Assembly: GCA_025758065.1 (NCBI GenBank)
Contig: CP107199.1
Span: 2,577,501-2,641,500 of the forward strand
Length of the DNA stretch: 64,000 nucleotides
From: Lachnospiraceae bacterium
GTDB lineage: Bacteria > Bacillota > Clostridia > Lachnospirales > Lachnospiraceae
Direction: 5' to 3'
Shown: in pieces, positions 1 through 8,687 of the stretch
How positions within the stretch are numbered: the first letter of the stretch is position 1
How the letters are laid out: each line of letters starts with the position of its first letter
Program-made: the position numbers and the translations under genes
The notes under the pieces: model-generated
The model's input: only the letters and a program-made list of their open reading frames with translations
Databases searched by the model: none
What the model was told of the DNA's origin: nothing

Positions 1-92
1 AGATCAAACTTAAAAAGACCGATCAGCCCCCAGTTTACAGCTCCGATGATAGATAAGGTGAGAGCTACAGCGTCAAGTGCCGTATTTTTCAT
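1..92 (-). CDS. DUF378 family small membrane protein (partial, N-terminus only)
   Basis: The reverse strand starts with ATG at 92 and reads MKNTALDAVALTLSIIGAVN followed by WGLIGLFKFD, then leaves the window. The pattern of one hydrophobic helix with a GAVNWGLIG motif is typical of the short DUF378 membrane proteins, whose function is unknown. A clear AGGAGGT ribosome site (101-107) lies at the right distance. The C-terminal part is outside the window, so length and integrity cannot be judged. Confidence 0.75.
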   Translation of the reverse strand, partial: MKNTALDAVALTLSIIGAVNWGLIGLFKFD

Positions 93-116
93 GGTAGTTT
101 ACCTCCTTATACGTAG

Positions 117-281
117 AATGTCCTCTCGGAGTCTTTCCTGCACCTGCCTTTGCGGCCGATTTTCCGCCAGTCGTACCCGGATTTCAGAAGCGGACGCAAC
201 GCCAACGCCTCACAAATTTGGGCATAACTGACAAAAAATCTTCTCGCAAAATCAGGCACAGAAAGATTCCGGGAGTACATT
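117..281 (-). repeat. MITE-like inverted-repeat element, copy 1
   Basis: About 165 bp flanked by imperfect terminal inverted repeats (left AATGTCCTCTCGGAGTCTTT, right end ATTCCGGGAGTACATT, which is the same motif inverted). It closely resembles 2452-2615 (same orientation) and 20802-20966 (opposite orientation). The reverse strand keeps an open frame beginning MYSRNLSVPDFARRFF in all three full copies, but no ribosome site supports a protein. It lies just before the promoter of the MATE gene. Confidence 0.8.
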
Positions 282-334
282 AGACAGTATGGATCAAAAA
301 GAGGAAAAATATACGAAAAAAAGAGAAAAAACCA

Positions 335-375
335 ATGACAGCGGGCAGACACTGTGCTAATATAATGTGCACAGT
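335..375 (+). promoter_or_regulatory. Promoter with palindromic operator upstream of the MATE gene
   Basis: A TATAAT box (361-366) sits inside an inverted repeat with arms ACTGTGC (351-357) and GCACAGT (369-375). A weak -35-like ATGACA lies at 335-340 with a long 20-bp spacer. A repressor bound to the arms would block the promoter, as TetR or MarR proteins do at efflux genes. No such regulator gene is in the window. Confidence 0.5.
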
Positions 376-417
376 AAAATGTAAATGATCAGTCTTGAAG
401 GTGAAAGGTAGAAGATT

Positions 418-1770
418 ATGGAACAGGATATGACCAGAGGCAACCCATTGTCAGTTATTTTTATGTTTACATTGCCTCTTGCAATTGGAAATATTTTCCA
501 ACAGCTTTATAATATGGCAGATACCATCATTGTAGGCCGCTTTGTTGGAGCAGATGCCTTAGCAGCAGTTGGCTCCACGGGAACGATTATGTTTTTGCTT
601 AATGGCTTTGCCCAGGGGATCACTGCCGGTTTCTCTGTTTTAACGGCCCAGAGATTTGGCGCAGGAAAAAAGGATGCAGTAAAACAAAGCGTTACCAATG
701 GTATTTTATTATCCATTATAGGAGCCATTTTACTTACAGTTTTAGGTTGTGCTATTATGGATCCGCTGCTGCATCTGATGAACACTCCCGATGATATTTT
801 TGATATGGCTTATACTTATATCACTTTGATCAGTCTGGGAATGATCGCCAATGTATTTTATAATCTGTTTTCTTCCTATTTACGGGCAGTTGGAAACAGT
901 AAAGCGCCCTTATTTTTCCTGGTATTTTCCGCCTGCTTAAACGTAGGTCTGGATCTTTTCTTTATTGTTGTTTTGAAAATGGGAGTTGCAGGAGCTGCCT
1001 GGGCTACTAATCTGTCACAGGCTATCTCCGCTTTGTTATGTATTGTATACATATATTGTAAGGTTCCTGCCCTGGTGCCGGAAAAAAAACACTGGCGTCT
1101 TACTGCCGGTGATACCCGTTACCAGATGCAGATGGGTATCCCTATGGCTTTACAGTTTGCCATTACCTCTTCCGGCACTATGATCATGCAGTCAGCCATT
1201 AATTTGTTTGGCTCAGAAGCAGTGGCAGCTTATACTGCAGCCTGCAAGGTACATAGCCTTCTGACCCAGGGGATGGTGGCAATGGGACAGACCATGGCAG
1301 TTTACAGCGGACAGAACTATGGAAAAGGGGATTATGGGCGCATCCGTGCCGGTGTGAAAGCGGCTCTTATTATTGAATTTATTTATTCTGTGGTATCTGC
1401 AGTGGCTGTTTCTCTTTTATTAGGAGTCACACTGGGGCTGTTTTTCTCCGGAGACGTGGATCTTACAGCCATGATGCCATGGGCAAGAACCTATATTACA
1501 ATATGCACTTTGTTTTATATTCCCCTCAGTACGATTTTTATTTTCCGCAATACCATGCAGGGCTGTGGCTATGGATTTTTGCCTATGATGGGAGGAGTGG
1601 TAGAGCTGGTGGCAAGAATGCTGGTGGCAATGATCGCCATGAGAGTCCACAGCTATGCACTTTCCTGCTTCTGCGACCCGGCTGCATGGATCAGTGCCGG
1701 CTTGTTTACAGGTGTATCTTATCTTTTCGTAATGAAGAAGATAAAAGCTACGTTATCTCCGAAAGGTTAA
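418..1770 (+). CDS. MATE family multidrug/metabolite exporter
   Basis: A 450-residue integral membrane protein with about twelve hydrophobic segments, the usual size for MATE exporters, which use an H+ or Na+ gradient to expel cationic drugs or metabolites. The N-terminus (MTRGNPLSVIFMFTLPLAIG, then a QQLYNMADTIIVG segment) is characteristic of the clostridial branch, and an equivalent segment recurs in the second half. A GAAAGG ribosome site lies about ten bases before ATG 418. A possible repressor operator overlaps the promoter. The DNA-repair gene follows after four bases. The substrate cannot be inferred. Confidence 0.9.
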   Translation: MEQDMTRGNPLSVIFMFTLPLAIGNIFQQLYNMADTIIVGRFVGADALAAVGSTGTIMFLLNGFAQGITAGFSVLTAQRFGAGKKDAVKQSVTNGILLSIIGAILLTVLGCAIMDPLLHLMNTPDDIFDMAYTYITLISLGMIANVFYNLFSSYLRAVGNSKAPLFFLVFSACLNVGLDLFFIVVLKMGVAGAAWATNLSQAISALLCIVYIYCKVPALVPEKKHWRLTAGDTRYQMQMGIPMALQFAITSSGTMIMQSAINLFGSEAVAAYTAACKVHSLLTQGMVAMGQTMAVYSGQNYGKGDYGRIRAGVKAALIIEFIYSVVSAVAVSLLLGVTLGLFFSGDVDLTAMMPWARTYITICTLFYIPLSTIFIFRNTMQGCGYGFLPMMGGVVELVARMLVAMIAMRVHSYALSCFCDPAAWISAGLFTGVSYLFVMKKIKATLSPKG

Positions 1771-1774
1771 TAAT

Positions 1775-2452
1775 ATGACAGACATTCAGAAACGCTTATT
1801 TGAATTACAAGATATGGCATACAGGGATTTTCACAGCGGGCTGATCCCAGAACTGCCAAAAGAACATTTTATCGGCATCCGGGTACCAGTCCTTAAAAAG
1901 TTTGCCAAAGAATATAAAAAGGAGGCAGAGGCAGAAGTATTTTTAAAGCAGCTGCCCCATACCTACTATGAAGAGTATATGCTTCATGGATTATTGATCG
2001 CAGAAATAAAGGATTACGCTGCTTGCATACAGGCAGTAGAAGCTTTCTTGCCTTATATTGATAACTGGGCTGTTTGTGACGGCCTTTCACCAAAGGTATT
2101 TAAAGACCATAAGCAGGAGCTGTTGGAAAAAATAAAGCAGTGGATCCCCTCTAAGCATACCTATATCTGTCGTTTTGGCATGGAAATGCTGATGCGCTGG
2201 TTTTTGGATGAAGATTTCAGACCGGAATATCTTAAAATGCCTGCATCCGTCCGGTCAGAAGAGTATTATGTAAATATGATGATCGCATGGTTCTTTGCAA
2301 CAGCCCTTGCAAAGCAGTGGGATGCGGCAGTCCCTTATCTTCAGAATCCGGTTTTAGAGCCGTGGACCCACAATAAGACCATCCAGAAGGCAAGGGATAG
2401 CTTCCGTATTACGCCGGAGCAGAAGGAATATTTAAAGACCTTGAGAGTATAG
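1775..2452 (+). CDS. AlkD-like DNA alkylation repair protein (HEAT-repeat glycosylase family)
   Basis: This 225-residue helical protein matches the DNA alkylation repair family (AlkC/AlkD), glycosylases that remove N3/N7-alkylated purines without base flipping. Family landmarks are the GIRVPVLKKFAKEY segment near residue 32, the DNWAVCDGLS segment (family Trp/Asp site) near residue 90, and the C-terminal HNKTIQKARDSFRI motif near residue 195. Its ATG is four bases past the MATE stop, so the two are probably translated from one mRNA. A MITE-like repeat begins right at its stop codon. Function is by family only. Confidence 0.85.
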   Translation: MTDIQKRLFELQDMAYRDFHSGLIPELPKEHFIGIRVPVLKKFAKEYKKEAEAEVFLKQLPHTYYEEYMLHGLLIAEIKDYAACIQAVEAFLPYIDNWAVCDGLSPKVFKDHKQELLEKIKQWIPSKHTYICRFGMEMLMRWFLDEDFRPEYLKMPASVRSEEYYVNMMIAWFFATALAKQWDAAVPYLQNPVLEPWTHNKTIQKARDSFRITPEQKEYLKTLRV

Positions 2453-2615
2453 ATGCACTCTCGGAGTCTTTCCTGCACTTGCCTTTGCAGCCGATTTTCC
2501 GCCAGTTACACCCGAATTTAATCAACGTACGCACCGCGTACGCCTCAGAAATTTGGGCACAACTGACAAAAAATCTTCTCGCAAAATCAAGTACAAAAAG
2601 ATTCCGAGAGTACAT
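2452..2615 (-). repeat. MITE-like inverted-repeat element, copy 2
   Basis: About 164 bp, directly repeated with respect to copy 1 and ending in the same inverted termini (GCACTCTCGGAGTCTTT at left, GATTCCGAGAGTACATT at right). The interior holds a small hairpin with arms CGTACGC and GCGTACG (around 2525-2541). It fills the whole gap between the repair gene and the ribosome site of the LysR gene, so it must carry, or be transcribed through from, whatever promoter serves that gene. Confidence 0.85.
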
Positions 2616-2640
2616 TAGAGTGCAAAAGGAGAGTACATCC

Positions 2641-3546
2641 ATGACACTGCAGCAGCTTGCATACATAAAAATGACCGCTGAGTGCGGAAACATCACAGAA
2701 GCAGCAGAAAAACTCTTTATATCCCAGCCAAGCCTCAGTGCAGCGATCCATAACCTGGAAAAAGAAATGGGAGTGACCATTTTTGTAAGATCAAAAAAAG
2801 GTGTGGTCCTTACCAGAGAAGGAGAAGAACTGCTGTCCTATGCGGGAATGCTGTTGGAGCAGGCAGATATTATGAAAGAGCATTTCGGCGTTGGAAAAGC
2901 GCGGATGCCCAAGTTTTCTGTTTCCTGCCAGCATTATTCTTTTGCAGTAAATGCTTTTGTAGATGTGGTTCAGGCTTATGATGCGGAAAAATATGATTTT
3001 ATTCTCAGGGAAACCCAGACCGGTGAGATCATTGATGACGTGGCAAATGGAAAAAGTGAGCTGGGAGTGATCTATCTGTCTGAACATAATGAGGAAGTGC
3101 TGACAAAGCTGATCAAAAAGAATGGTCTGATCTTTGAAGAATTATTTACAGCAGAGCCTCATGTATTTATCAGCAACAGACATCCTCTGGCGGCGAAGGA
3201 GAAAATACAGTTAGAAGATCTGAAGCCATATCCCTATCTTACTTATGAACAGGGGGAACGGAATTCTTTTTACTATGCAGAAGAATTTTTAAGTATGCTG
3301 GACATGCCTAAAAATATCCAGGTAAGGGACCGGGCGACCATGTTTAACCTGATCATTGGTTTAAATGGTTTTACCGTATGTTCCGGTGTCATAAGCGAAG
3401 AACTGAACGGTTCCCAGATCATTGCAAGGCCGCTGGCTATGGATGTGCAGATGCGGATCGGCCTGGTAAAAAAGAAAAATATTTTGTTCAGCCGTTATGC
3501 AGATACTTATATTGAAGCGTTGAAGAAATATGTATCCATAGGTTAA
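2641..3546 (+). CDS. LysR-type transcriptional regulator
   Basis: A 301-residue protein with an N-terminal winged helix-turn-helix (residues 1-60; MTLQQLAYIKMTAECGNITE and ISQPSLSAAIHNLEKEMG) and a C-terminal effector-binding domain. ATG 2641 is chosen because AAAGGAGAG lies just before it and the LysR family begins exactly here. The longer upstream frame only reads through the repeat element. It points the same way as the MetE-like gene 137 bp downstream, which it may control, as MetR-type LysR proteins do. The ligand is unknown. Confidence 0.9.
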   Translation: MTLQQLAYIKMTAECGNITEAAEKLFISQPSLSAAIHNLEKEMGVTIFVRSKKGVVLTREGEELLSYAGMLLEQADIMKEHFGVGKARMPKFSVSCQHYSFAVNAFVDVVQAYDAEKYDFILRETQTGEIIDDVANGKSELGVIYLSEHNEEVLTKLIKKNGLIFEELFTAEPHVFISNRHPLAAKEKIQLEDLKPYPYLTYEQGERNSFYYAEEFLSMLDMPKNIQVRDRATMFNLIIGLNGFTVCSGVISEELNGSQIIARPLAMDVQMRIGLVKKKNILFSRYADTYIEALKKYVSIG

Positions 3547-3683
3547 AACTATGGATAATCTAAAATATAAAGTATTATCCCAAAATGGAAACCACTGTTA
3601 AACTATCCTCAGATAAAAAAAGATACAGACCAGATCAAAATGCTGGATGGATCTATAAGATGATAAAAACGGAGGATAAAACA

Positions 3684-4805
3684 ATGGCAGATTTAAAGAC
3701 ACCTTTTCGCTATGACTATGTAGGCAGCTTTTTAAGACCAGAAGTATTAAAACAGGCAAGAAAAAATTTTGAAGAAGGAAAGATCACAAAAGAACAGCTG
3801 ACAGCAGTAGAAGATGACTGCATCCGTGACCTGGTAGGAAAGATCAAAAAGCTGGGATATCATGTGATCACAGACGGTGAGTTCCGCAGATCTACCTGGC
3901 ACCTTGATTTCATGTGGGGATTTCAGGGCATTGAACACAGAAAAACAGTAGAAGGCAATACGACTTTCGATGCAGAGGCTGCTATGATTGATGATACCTA
4001 CATGGTAGGAAAGATCTCTGTAAAGAACCATCCATTTGTAGAGCATTTTAAGTTTGTAAAGGCTTTAGAAGATGAAAATACAGTAGCAAAGCAGACTATT
4101 CCATCTCCTGGACAGTTTTATGCTTACTTTACAGGTGCCGAGCTTCTTGGAACTACACTGGATATCTATGGGAGCGAAGAAGCATTTGCAAAAGATGTGA
4201 TAGGGGCATATGTAGAATTTGTCAATGAGATTTACGCAGTTGGCTGTCGTAACCTTCAGTTTGATGACTGTGTATGGGGCGGAATGGTAAATCCAAAGCT
4301 GGCAGTTGCATTAACAGGCAGAAAGGGAGAGGCACTGGAAGCATATAAGAAACTGCTCCTTCAGTTAAACAATGAAGTTGTGGCTCAGGCACCAGCTGAC
4401 CTGGTGATCAATACTCATGTATGCCGCGGAAATTATCATTCTACATTTTTCAGTTCCGGTGCATATGACGGAGTAGCTGACCTGCTTTTTGGTGAAGAAA
4501 ATGTAAATGCCTATTATCTGGAATACGATGATGAAAGATCCGGTGGTTTTGCTCCTTTAGCCAAGGTTTCCGGCGACAAAAAGGTAGTTCTGGGACTTGT
4601 AACCACCAAGTCCCCAGCATTAGAAAAGAAGGAAGATGTGATCGCAAGGATCCATGAGGCTGCAAAATACGTGCCATTAGACCGTTTATACTTAAGCCCG
4701 CAGTGCGGTTTTGCCTCCTGCGAGATCGGCAACAAGCTGACAGAAGAAGAGCAGTGGGCAAAATTAAAACTGGTGAAAGAAATTGCAAAAGAGGTGTGGA
4801 AATAG
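3684..4805 (+). CDS. MetE C-terminal-like cobalamin-independent methyltransferase (YxjG/YxjH type)
   Basis: At 373 residues this corresponds to the catalytic half of cobalamin-independent methionine synthase, as in the short YxjG/YxjH proteins that methylate thiols such as homocysteine. Likely zinc ligands are visible: His245 and Cys247 in NTHVCRG and Cys341 in SPQCGF; Glu66 lies in a conserved DGEFRRS motif. ATG 3684 follows GGAGGA at 3671. The ORF extends further upstream without a second ribosome site. It is probably regulated by the LysR protein upstream. No S-box or other riboswitch was recognised before it. The true methyl donor is uncertain. Confidence 0.85.
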   Translation: MADLKTPFRYDYVGSFLRPEVLKQARKNFEEGKITKEQLTAVEDDCIRDLVGKIKKLGYHVITDGEFRRSTWHLDFMWGFQGIEHRKTVEGNTTFDAEAAMIDDTYMVGKISVKNHPFVEHFKFVKALEDENTVAKQTIPSPGQFYAYFTGAELLGTTLDIYGSEEAFAKDVIGAYVEFVNEIYAVGCRNLQFDDCVWGGMVNPKLAVALTGRKGEALEAYKKLLLQLNNEVVAQAPADLVINTHVCRGNYHSTFFSSGAYDGVADLLFGEENVNAYYLEYDDERSGGFAPLAKVSGDKKVVLGLVTTKSPALEKKEDVIARIHEAAKYVPLDRLYLSPQCGFASCEIGNKLTEEEQWAKLKLVKEIAKEVWK

Positions 4806-4823
4806 AAAATTTTCAGAGAATAG

Positions 4824-5399
4824 CAAGATGATATTTTTTGTAAAGATCTTGCAAAATATACATTTACAGAACAATGTGAAGAAGTAAAAAATCTGCGTCT
4901 GGAAGATGGAACAAAAAAGATATTTTTGAATATGACCAGCAAAAATGGAGAACCTGTGTTGGTAAGCTTATTGCAGTATATGAAGAATACTACGTTAAAT
5001 AATCCAGATATCGTTGTAAAAGACGAGCGGATAACAGAATTAGATCAAATTGTAACAGAAGTAAAACAGTCAGAAGAATGGGAGGCGGTAAAAGTGAGTT
5101 TACTGTCAGTCGGTATCGGAATTGGAAAGGAAGAAGGAAGGCGTCAGGGAATTACAGAAGGACTAGCTAATTCTATTTTGACGATATTAAAATCAAAAGG
5201 TACTTTAACAGAGCAGATAATAAGCAAAGTGAAAAAAGAAGATGATCAGACAATTTTAAATAATTGGCTTTTAAAAGCATCTCAGGCGCCTGATCCAGAA
5301 ACGTTTTGGAAAGAGATAATAGAAGAAACTGCCACTGTTGGCCTGGTGAAAAAGAATAGAAAAACCACCCTCTCGGTATCCTGTAAAAACAAGTTTTAG
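4824..5399 (+). pseudogene. Truncated Rpn-family (PD-(D/E)XK nuclease/putative transposase) remnant
   Basis: The open frame begins after a stop at 4821 and reads FTEQCEEVKNLRLEDGTKKI, then a segment with LVSLLQYMKNTT, an acidic stretch and a GKEEGRRQGITEGLA helix. This is the C-terminal half of Rpn proteins (recombination-promoting nucleases). The first ~140 residues, with the nuclease fold, are absent. The first ATG (4926) lies inside the conserved part and has no good ribosome site, which supports a deletion remnant. Base use is more AT-rich than in its neighbours. Confidence 0.7.
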
Positions 5400-5418
5400 G
5401 ATACAGGAGGGAGTGGTT
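5363..5418 (+). repeat. Long imperfect hairpin covering the start region of a small ORF
   Basis: Left arm 5363-5390 (starting AACCACCCTCTCGGTATCC) pairs over most of its length with right arm 5393-5418 (ending AGGAGGGAGTGGTT). The right arm contains the ribosome site of the 37-codon ORF that starts at 5420. The left arm overlaps the end of the Rpn remnant. It could be a transcription end, a translational switch or an element end. The CTCTCGG string resembles the MITE terminus. Confidence 0.5.
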
Positions 5419-5419
5419 T

Positions 5420-5533
5420 ATGAAAAGAAAAACGAAAACATTGCTTAAGGCCATAGCTGTTTTATTGGCTGCAGGCGGTGTATCAGGATTTTTGACAAAG
5501 AACAGTATGCATGTCCATGACACCATCCATTGA
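5420..5533 (+). CDS. Hypothetical 37-residue peptide with hydrophobic N-terminal segment
   Basis: ATG 5420 is preceded by AGGAGGG at good distance. The product starts MKRKTKTLLKAIAVLLAAGG and ends NSMHVHDTIH: a basic N-terminus, one short hydrophobic segment and a His-rich tail. It could be a small membrane or exported peptide, or the surviving start of a larger secreted protein. The ribosome site is inside a long hairpin, so translation may be gated. No family was recognised. Confidence 0.35.
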   Translation: MKRKTKTLLKAIAVLLAAGGVSGFLTKNSMHVHDTIH

Positions 5534-5570
5534 AATTGCCTGCTTCTTATCCATTATATGATCTTCTTTG

Positions 5571-6971
5571 TTAATTTTGCTCATACAGGTAAATAAAATA
5601 GGTCAGTGCCAGAAGGTCAGCGCTGCCGCCGGGGCTGATGTTGCGGCGGATCATTTCAGCGTCAAGTTCCTTTGCATAAGAGAGAAGCTCATGAGTATCA
5701 TGGGCTTTTTCTTTTAACACATTCCGGATGCGGGCCTGAAGCTCTTTCATTTCTTCGTAGGAAGAACGGTTTACGATATTGGTGTCTTCAGAGGTTGCGA
5801 TAATGGACAGCAGTGTGATCACACCGGCGTCGTTAACAGAACGGCCTTTTTTCAGCTCTTCTTTCAGGATCGGAAGAGCTGTTTTCAGTACAGTAGAATA
5901 ACCGGAAAGGGCTTCACCCCGGGCTCCTTTCATACCATAAAGGGCGTAGAGGCGTTCACCGTTGGTACGGGCATTTTCTGCAGTGATCTCCCTGAAGTCT
6001 TTAAGAACGTCAGCCACCAGCTTCTGATTGATGGAAAGCAGCATATCTGGTGAGTATGGAATGTGATTGGCATACATGTATCCCAAGGAGCAGTTCAGTA
6101 TGGCAAGGGAAAATATAAGGCCTTTATGGGTATTGATACCTTTGGTGGCAGCCATCATGGCACCTTCTGCCTGTATGCCTAAGGAGCGCAGCCTTGCGAA
6201 AATGCGGGAAAATGGTTCGTGGCCGTTTTCATGTTCTTTTTCCATGCCGCAGAGGGCGAATTTTTCAAAGTAGTGGTTTAAGGAAACAGCGCTGGCTTCA
6301 AAGGTGAAGATATCCATATCTTTGTGGGCACCGGTGTTGTTGCGGTCTACCAGTCCGGGTTTTGGAGTGGCGCTTACTTCGTAAAGAAGTGCCTGCATAG
6401 ACAGTGAGGACAGTTTTTTGGCCTGCTTTTCTTCAAAATAGTCTTTCATCAGTTCACAGGCTTTGTCCAACAGCTCTTTTACTGTATGGGTGCGGGAACG
6501 GCTGCATACAAAGGCATCGTTGCTGCAAAGAAGACATTTTCTGCCTGGAAAGCCCAGCTCTGTGCGGGAAACTTTAGTTTCATCGGTCCGGATCACATCA
6601 ATGTCGAAAAGACGTCCAAAGGATAAGCTGTCTTCTAAGAGGCAGAGTGTTTCTTTGATAAAAAGGTCATCTCCTTTTACAGACCAGAACTGTTCATTTC
6701 CTGTAAAGTCCCGGATGGTCCGTTTTTCCAGGACCGGGATCTTCCAGGCGTGAAGCTGGGAGTCAATGAGACGTACTCCTTCTTCAAAGGTCATTTCCCC
6801 TAAGGGAAAGATTTTAACGGGACCGGGAATATTTAAGGTAAAGGAAATGACAGTGGCACCATGGGTGCGGATCAGTTCCTGCTGGATGGCGTGGCGCCTG
6901 TCACGGGCATTTAACATATCAGGCACTGTAACTTCGCGGCCGGTGATAAATTGGGATGAGTCGGTATTCAT
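5571..6971 (-). CDS. citXG: Fused citrate lyase holo-ACP synthase / triphosphoribosyl-dephospho-CoA synthase (CitXG)
   Basis: A 466-residue fusion. Residues ~15-175 match CitX (apo-citrate lyase phosphoribosyl-dephospho-CoA transferase; the PGPVKIF and FGRLFDIDVI segments are typical). Residues ~190-460 match CitG, which makes the prosthetic group precursor from ATP and dephospho-CoA (motifs EVSATPKPGLVDRNNTGAHK and GINTHKG). Together they build and attach the cofactor of the citrate lyase acyl carrier protein. No citC, citD, citE or citF is present here, so the target lyase must lie elsewhere. ATG 6971 follows GGAGGT. It is transcribed away from the aminotransferase gene. Confidence 0.9.
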   Translation of the reverse strand: MNTDSSQFITGREVTVPDMLNARDRRHAIQQELIRTHGATVISFTLNIPGPVKIFPLGEMTFEEGVRLIDSQLHAWKIPVLEKRTIRDFTGNEQFWSVKGDDLFIKETLCLLEDSLSFGRLFDIDVIRTDETKVSRTELGFPGRKCLLCSNDAFVCSRSRTHTVKELLDKACELMKDYFEEKQAKKLSSLSMQALLYEVSATPKPGLVDRNNTGAHKDMDIFTFEASAVSLNHYFEKFALCGMEKEHENGHEPFSRIFARLRSLGIQAEGAMMAATKGINTHKGLIFSLAILNCSLGYMYANHIPYSPDMLLSINQKLVADVLKDFREITAENARTNGERLYALYGMKGARGEALSGYSTVLKTALPILKEELKKGRSVNDAGVITLLSIIATSEDTNIVNRSSYEEMKELQARIRNVLKEKAHDTHELLSYAKELDAEMIRRNISPGGSADLLALTYFIYLYEQN

Positions 6972-7156
6972 AAAGGTATTACCTCCAGATCATGGTATGC
7001 GCAGGTTCAGGGAATATATGCTTTTACCTGGGTAAAAAGCAGGAACCTTTATTAGTGAGTATAACATACAAAGGGATTTAAGAAAAGGTAATGATAAACT
7101 GAGAAATGCGGTTGCTTTATGACTTTACAGTGACAAAATATTTTTTTGTAAAATCA

Positions 7157-7185
7157 TTGCGCTGGATAAGTTATTGTGTTACACT
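7157..7185 (+). promoter_or_regulatory. Probable promoter of the aminotransferase gene
   Basis: TTGCGC (7157-7162) and TACACT (7180-7185) are separated by 17 bp, about 70 bp before the ATG. The surrounding 286-bp divergent gap also holds the start region of citXG. No further conserved structure was seen in it. Confidence 0.4.
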
Positions 7186-7257
7186 TTTGGTTAATAAAAA
7201 GAACAGCCGGTGCGGATACAAAGGGATAAAGGCACGATCGCTGTAGGAGGTAGAGAG

Positions 7258-8454
7258 ATGGTTCTTTCAAAGAATATGCAGAAACTGGTAGCAGGAAGTT
7301 CTACTATTAGAAAACTGTTTGAAGAAGGTATTGAGCTGGCAAAGGAAGTTGGTGCTGAAAATGTATATGATTTCAGCCTTGGAAATCCGGCAGCTCCTGT
7401 ACCGGAAGAGGTAAAAAAGAGCATTTATGATATTCTTGAGAACAGAAATGCCAATTTCGTACACTGCTATATGCCAAATGCCGGTTATCCGGAGGTAAGG
7501 GAGAAAGTAGCAGCAAACTTAAATAAGAAATATGATTCTTCTTTTACAAAAGAGGATATTATCATGACAGTAGGTGCTGCAGGCGGCATCAACTGTGTTC
7601 TGCGCTGTCTGTTGGAGCAGGAGGACGAGGTTCTTTGCTTTGCTCCGTTCTTTGGTGAGTACAACAGCTATGTTATGAACTTTGGCGGCAATTTAAAGGT
7701 AGTTCCGGCTGATTATGAGACGTTCCAGTTAAATGTAGAAGAGGCTGATAAGTACATCACAGAGCGTACCAAAGCTGTGATCATCAACAACCCCAATAAC
7801 CCATCTGGCGTTGTATATAATAAAGAAACGCTGATCCGTTTACAGAAAATGCTGGAAAAGGCAGAGGAACGCATCGGGCATCCTATTTATGTTCTTTCTG
7901 ACGAGCCATACCGCGAATTGGTATATGATGGCTGTGAACTTCCATTTGCACCTGACTATATTAAAAACTGCATCGTAGTTTATTCCTTCAGTAAGTCACT
8001 GTCTCTGTCCGGTGAGCGTATTGGATATATGGCTGTCAGTCCCCAGATCGCAGAATATGATACCATGATCAATGCACTGGTGGTTGCAAACCGCTGCATC
8101 GGTTATATCAATGCGCCATCGTTGTTCCAGCTGGTTGTAGCTGACTGTCTGGATGTAAAGACAGACGTAGAGTTTTATGACAGGAACCGTAAGCTCTTAT
8201 ATGAGGCTATGAAAGCTATGGGCTTTGAATGTGTGAAGCCGGAAGGTGCATTCTATATGTTAGTAAAGGCGCCGACAGGAGATGACGCAGAGTTTTCAGC
8301 AGAAGCGAAGAAATTTAACCTGCTGATCGTACCTGCAACCAGCTTTGGTTGTCCAGGCTATGTGCGCATGGCATACTGCGTATCAAATGAAATGATCCAC
8401 AGAGCACTGCCTGCATTGCAGAAGCTGGCTGATCATTATGGATTAAAGAAATAG
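7258..8454 (+). CDS. PLP-dependent class I/II aminotransferase
   Basis: A 398-residue fold-type I aminotransferase of the aspartate/alanine-like group. Conserved marks are NPNNPSG (substrate and PLP contacts), YVLSDEPYREL, and the Schiff-base lysine K246 in SFSKSLSLSGERIGY. ATG 7258 is preferred because AGGAGGTAGAGAG precedes it and the family begins near there. The frame is open 16 codons upstream without a ribosome site. Substrate specificity is not readable. The gene stands alone, with a terminator after it. Confidence 0.9.
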   Translation: MVLSKNMQKLVAGSSTIRKLFEEGIELAKEVGAENVYDFSLGNPAAPVPEEVKKSIYDILENRNANFVHCYMPNAGYPEVREKVAANLNKKYDSSFTKEDIIMTVGAAGGINCVLRCLLEQEDEVLCFAPFFGEYNSYVMNFGGNLKVVPADYETFQLNVEEADKYITERTKAVIINNPNNPSGVVYNKETLIRLQKMLEKAEERIGHPIYVLSDEPYRELVYDGCELPFAPDYIKNCIVVYSFSKSLSLSGERIGYMAVSPQIAEYDTMINALVVANRCIGYINAPSLFQLVVADCLDVKTDVEFYDRNRKLLYEAMKAMGFECVKPEGAFYMLVKAPTGDDAEFSAEAKKFNLLIVPATSFGCPGYVRMAYCVSNEMIHRALPALQKLADHYGLKK

Positions 8455-8573
8455 GATAGAATACAGGACTGTAAAACCGGGAGACTGTAAAAAGTAACAA
8501 AAATGAAAAAATCCAGAGATTCAGAGAAACTGGAATGTTAGAAATTCTACAATTCAAAAAAATGTTAAAATAA

Positions 8574-8622
8574 AAAAGGCTGTTGGGAAAAAATAGTAAG
8601 TATATTTCCTGGCAGCCTTTAA
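8574..8622 (+). terminator. Hairpin terminator after the aminotransferase gene
   Basis: AAAAGGCTGTTGGGAAA pairs imperfectly with TTTCCTGGCAGCCTTT, leaving a loop of about 17 bases. It lies about 120 bp after the stop codon. The rest of the 433-bp gap (8455-8887) is AT-rich and holds the operators and promoter of the TRAP operon. Confidence 0.6.
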
Positions 8623-8687
8623 CTTGTATACAACATTTGTTAATTATATACAAATACAAAGACTGTATTTTGTTGGTTTTTATTGAT

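Noticed and set aside
2479..2640. Extended LysR reading frame beginning in the repeat element
   Set aside because: The extra 54 codons only translate the MITE-like repeat. The family start and the ribosome site are at ATG 2641.
3547..3683. S-box or other methionine riboswitch before the MetE-like gene
   Set aside because: No conserved S-box or T-box motifs were found in this 137-bp gap.
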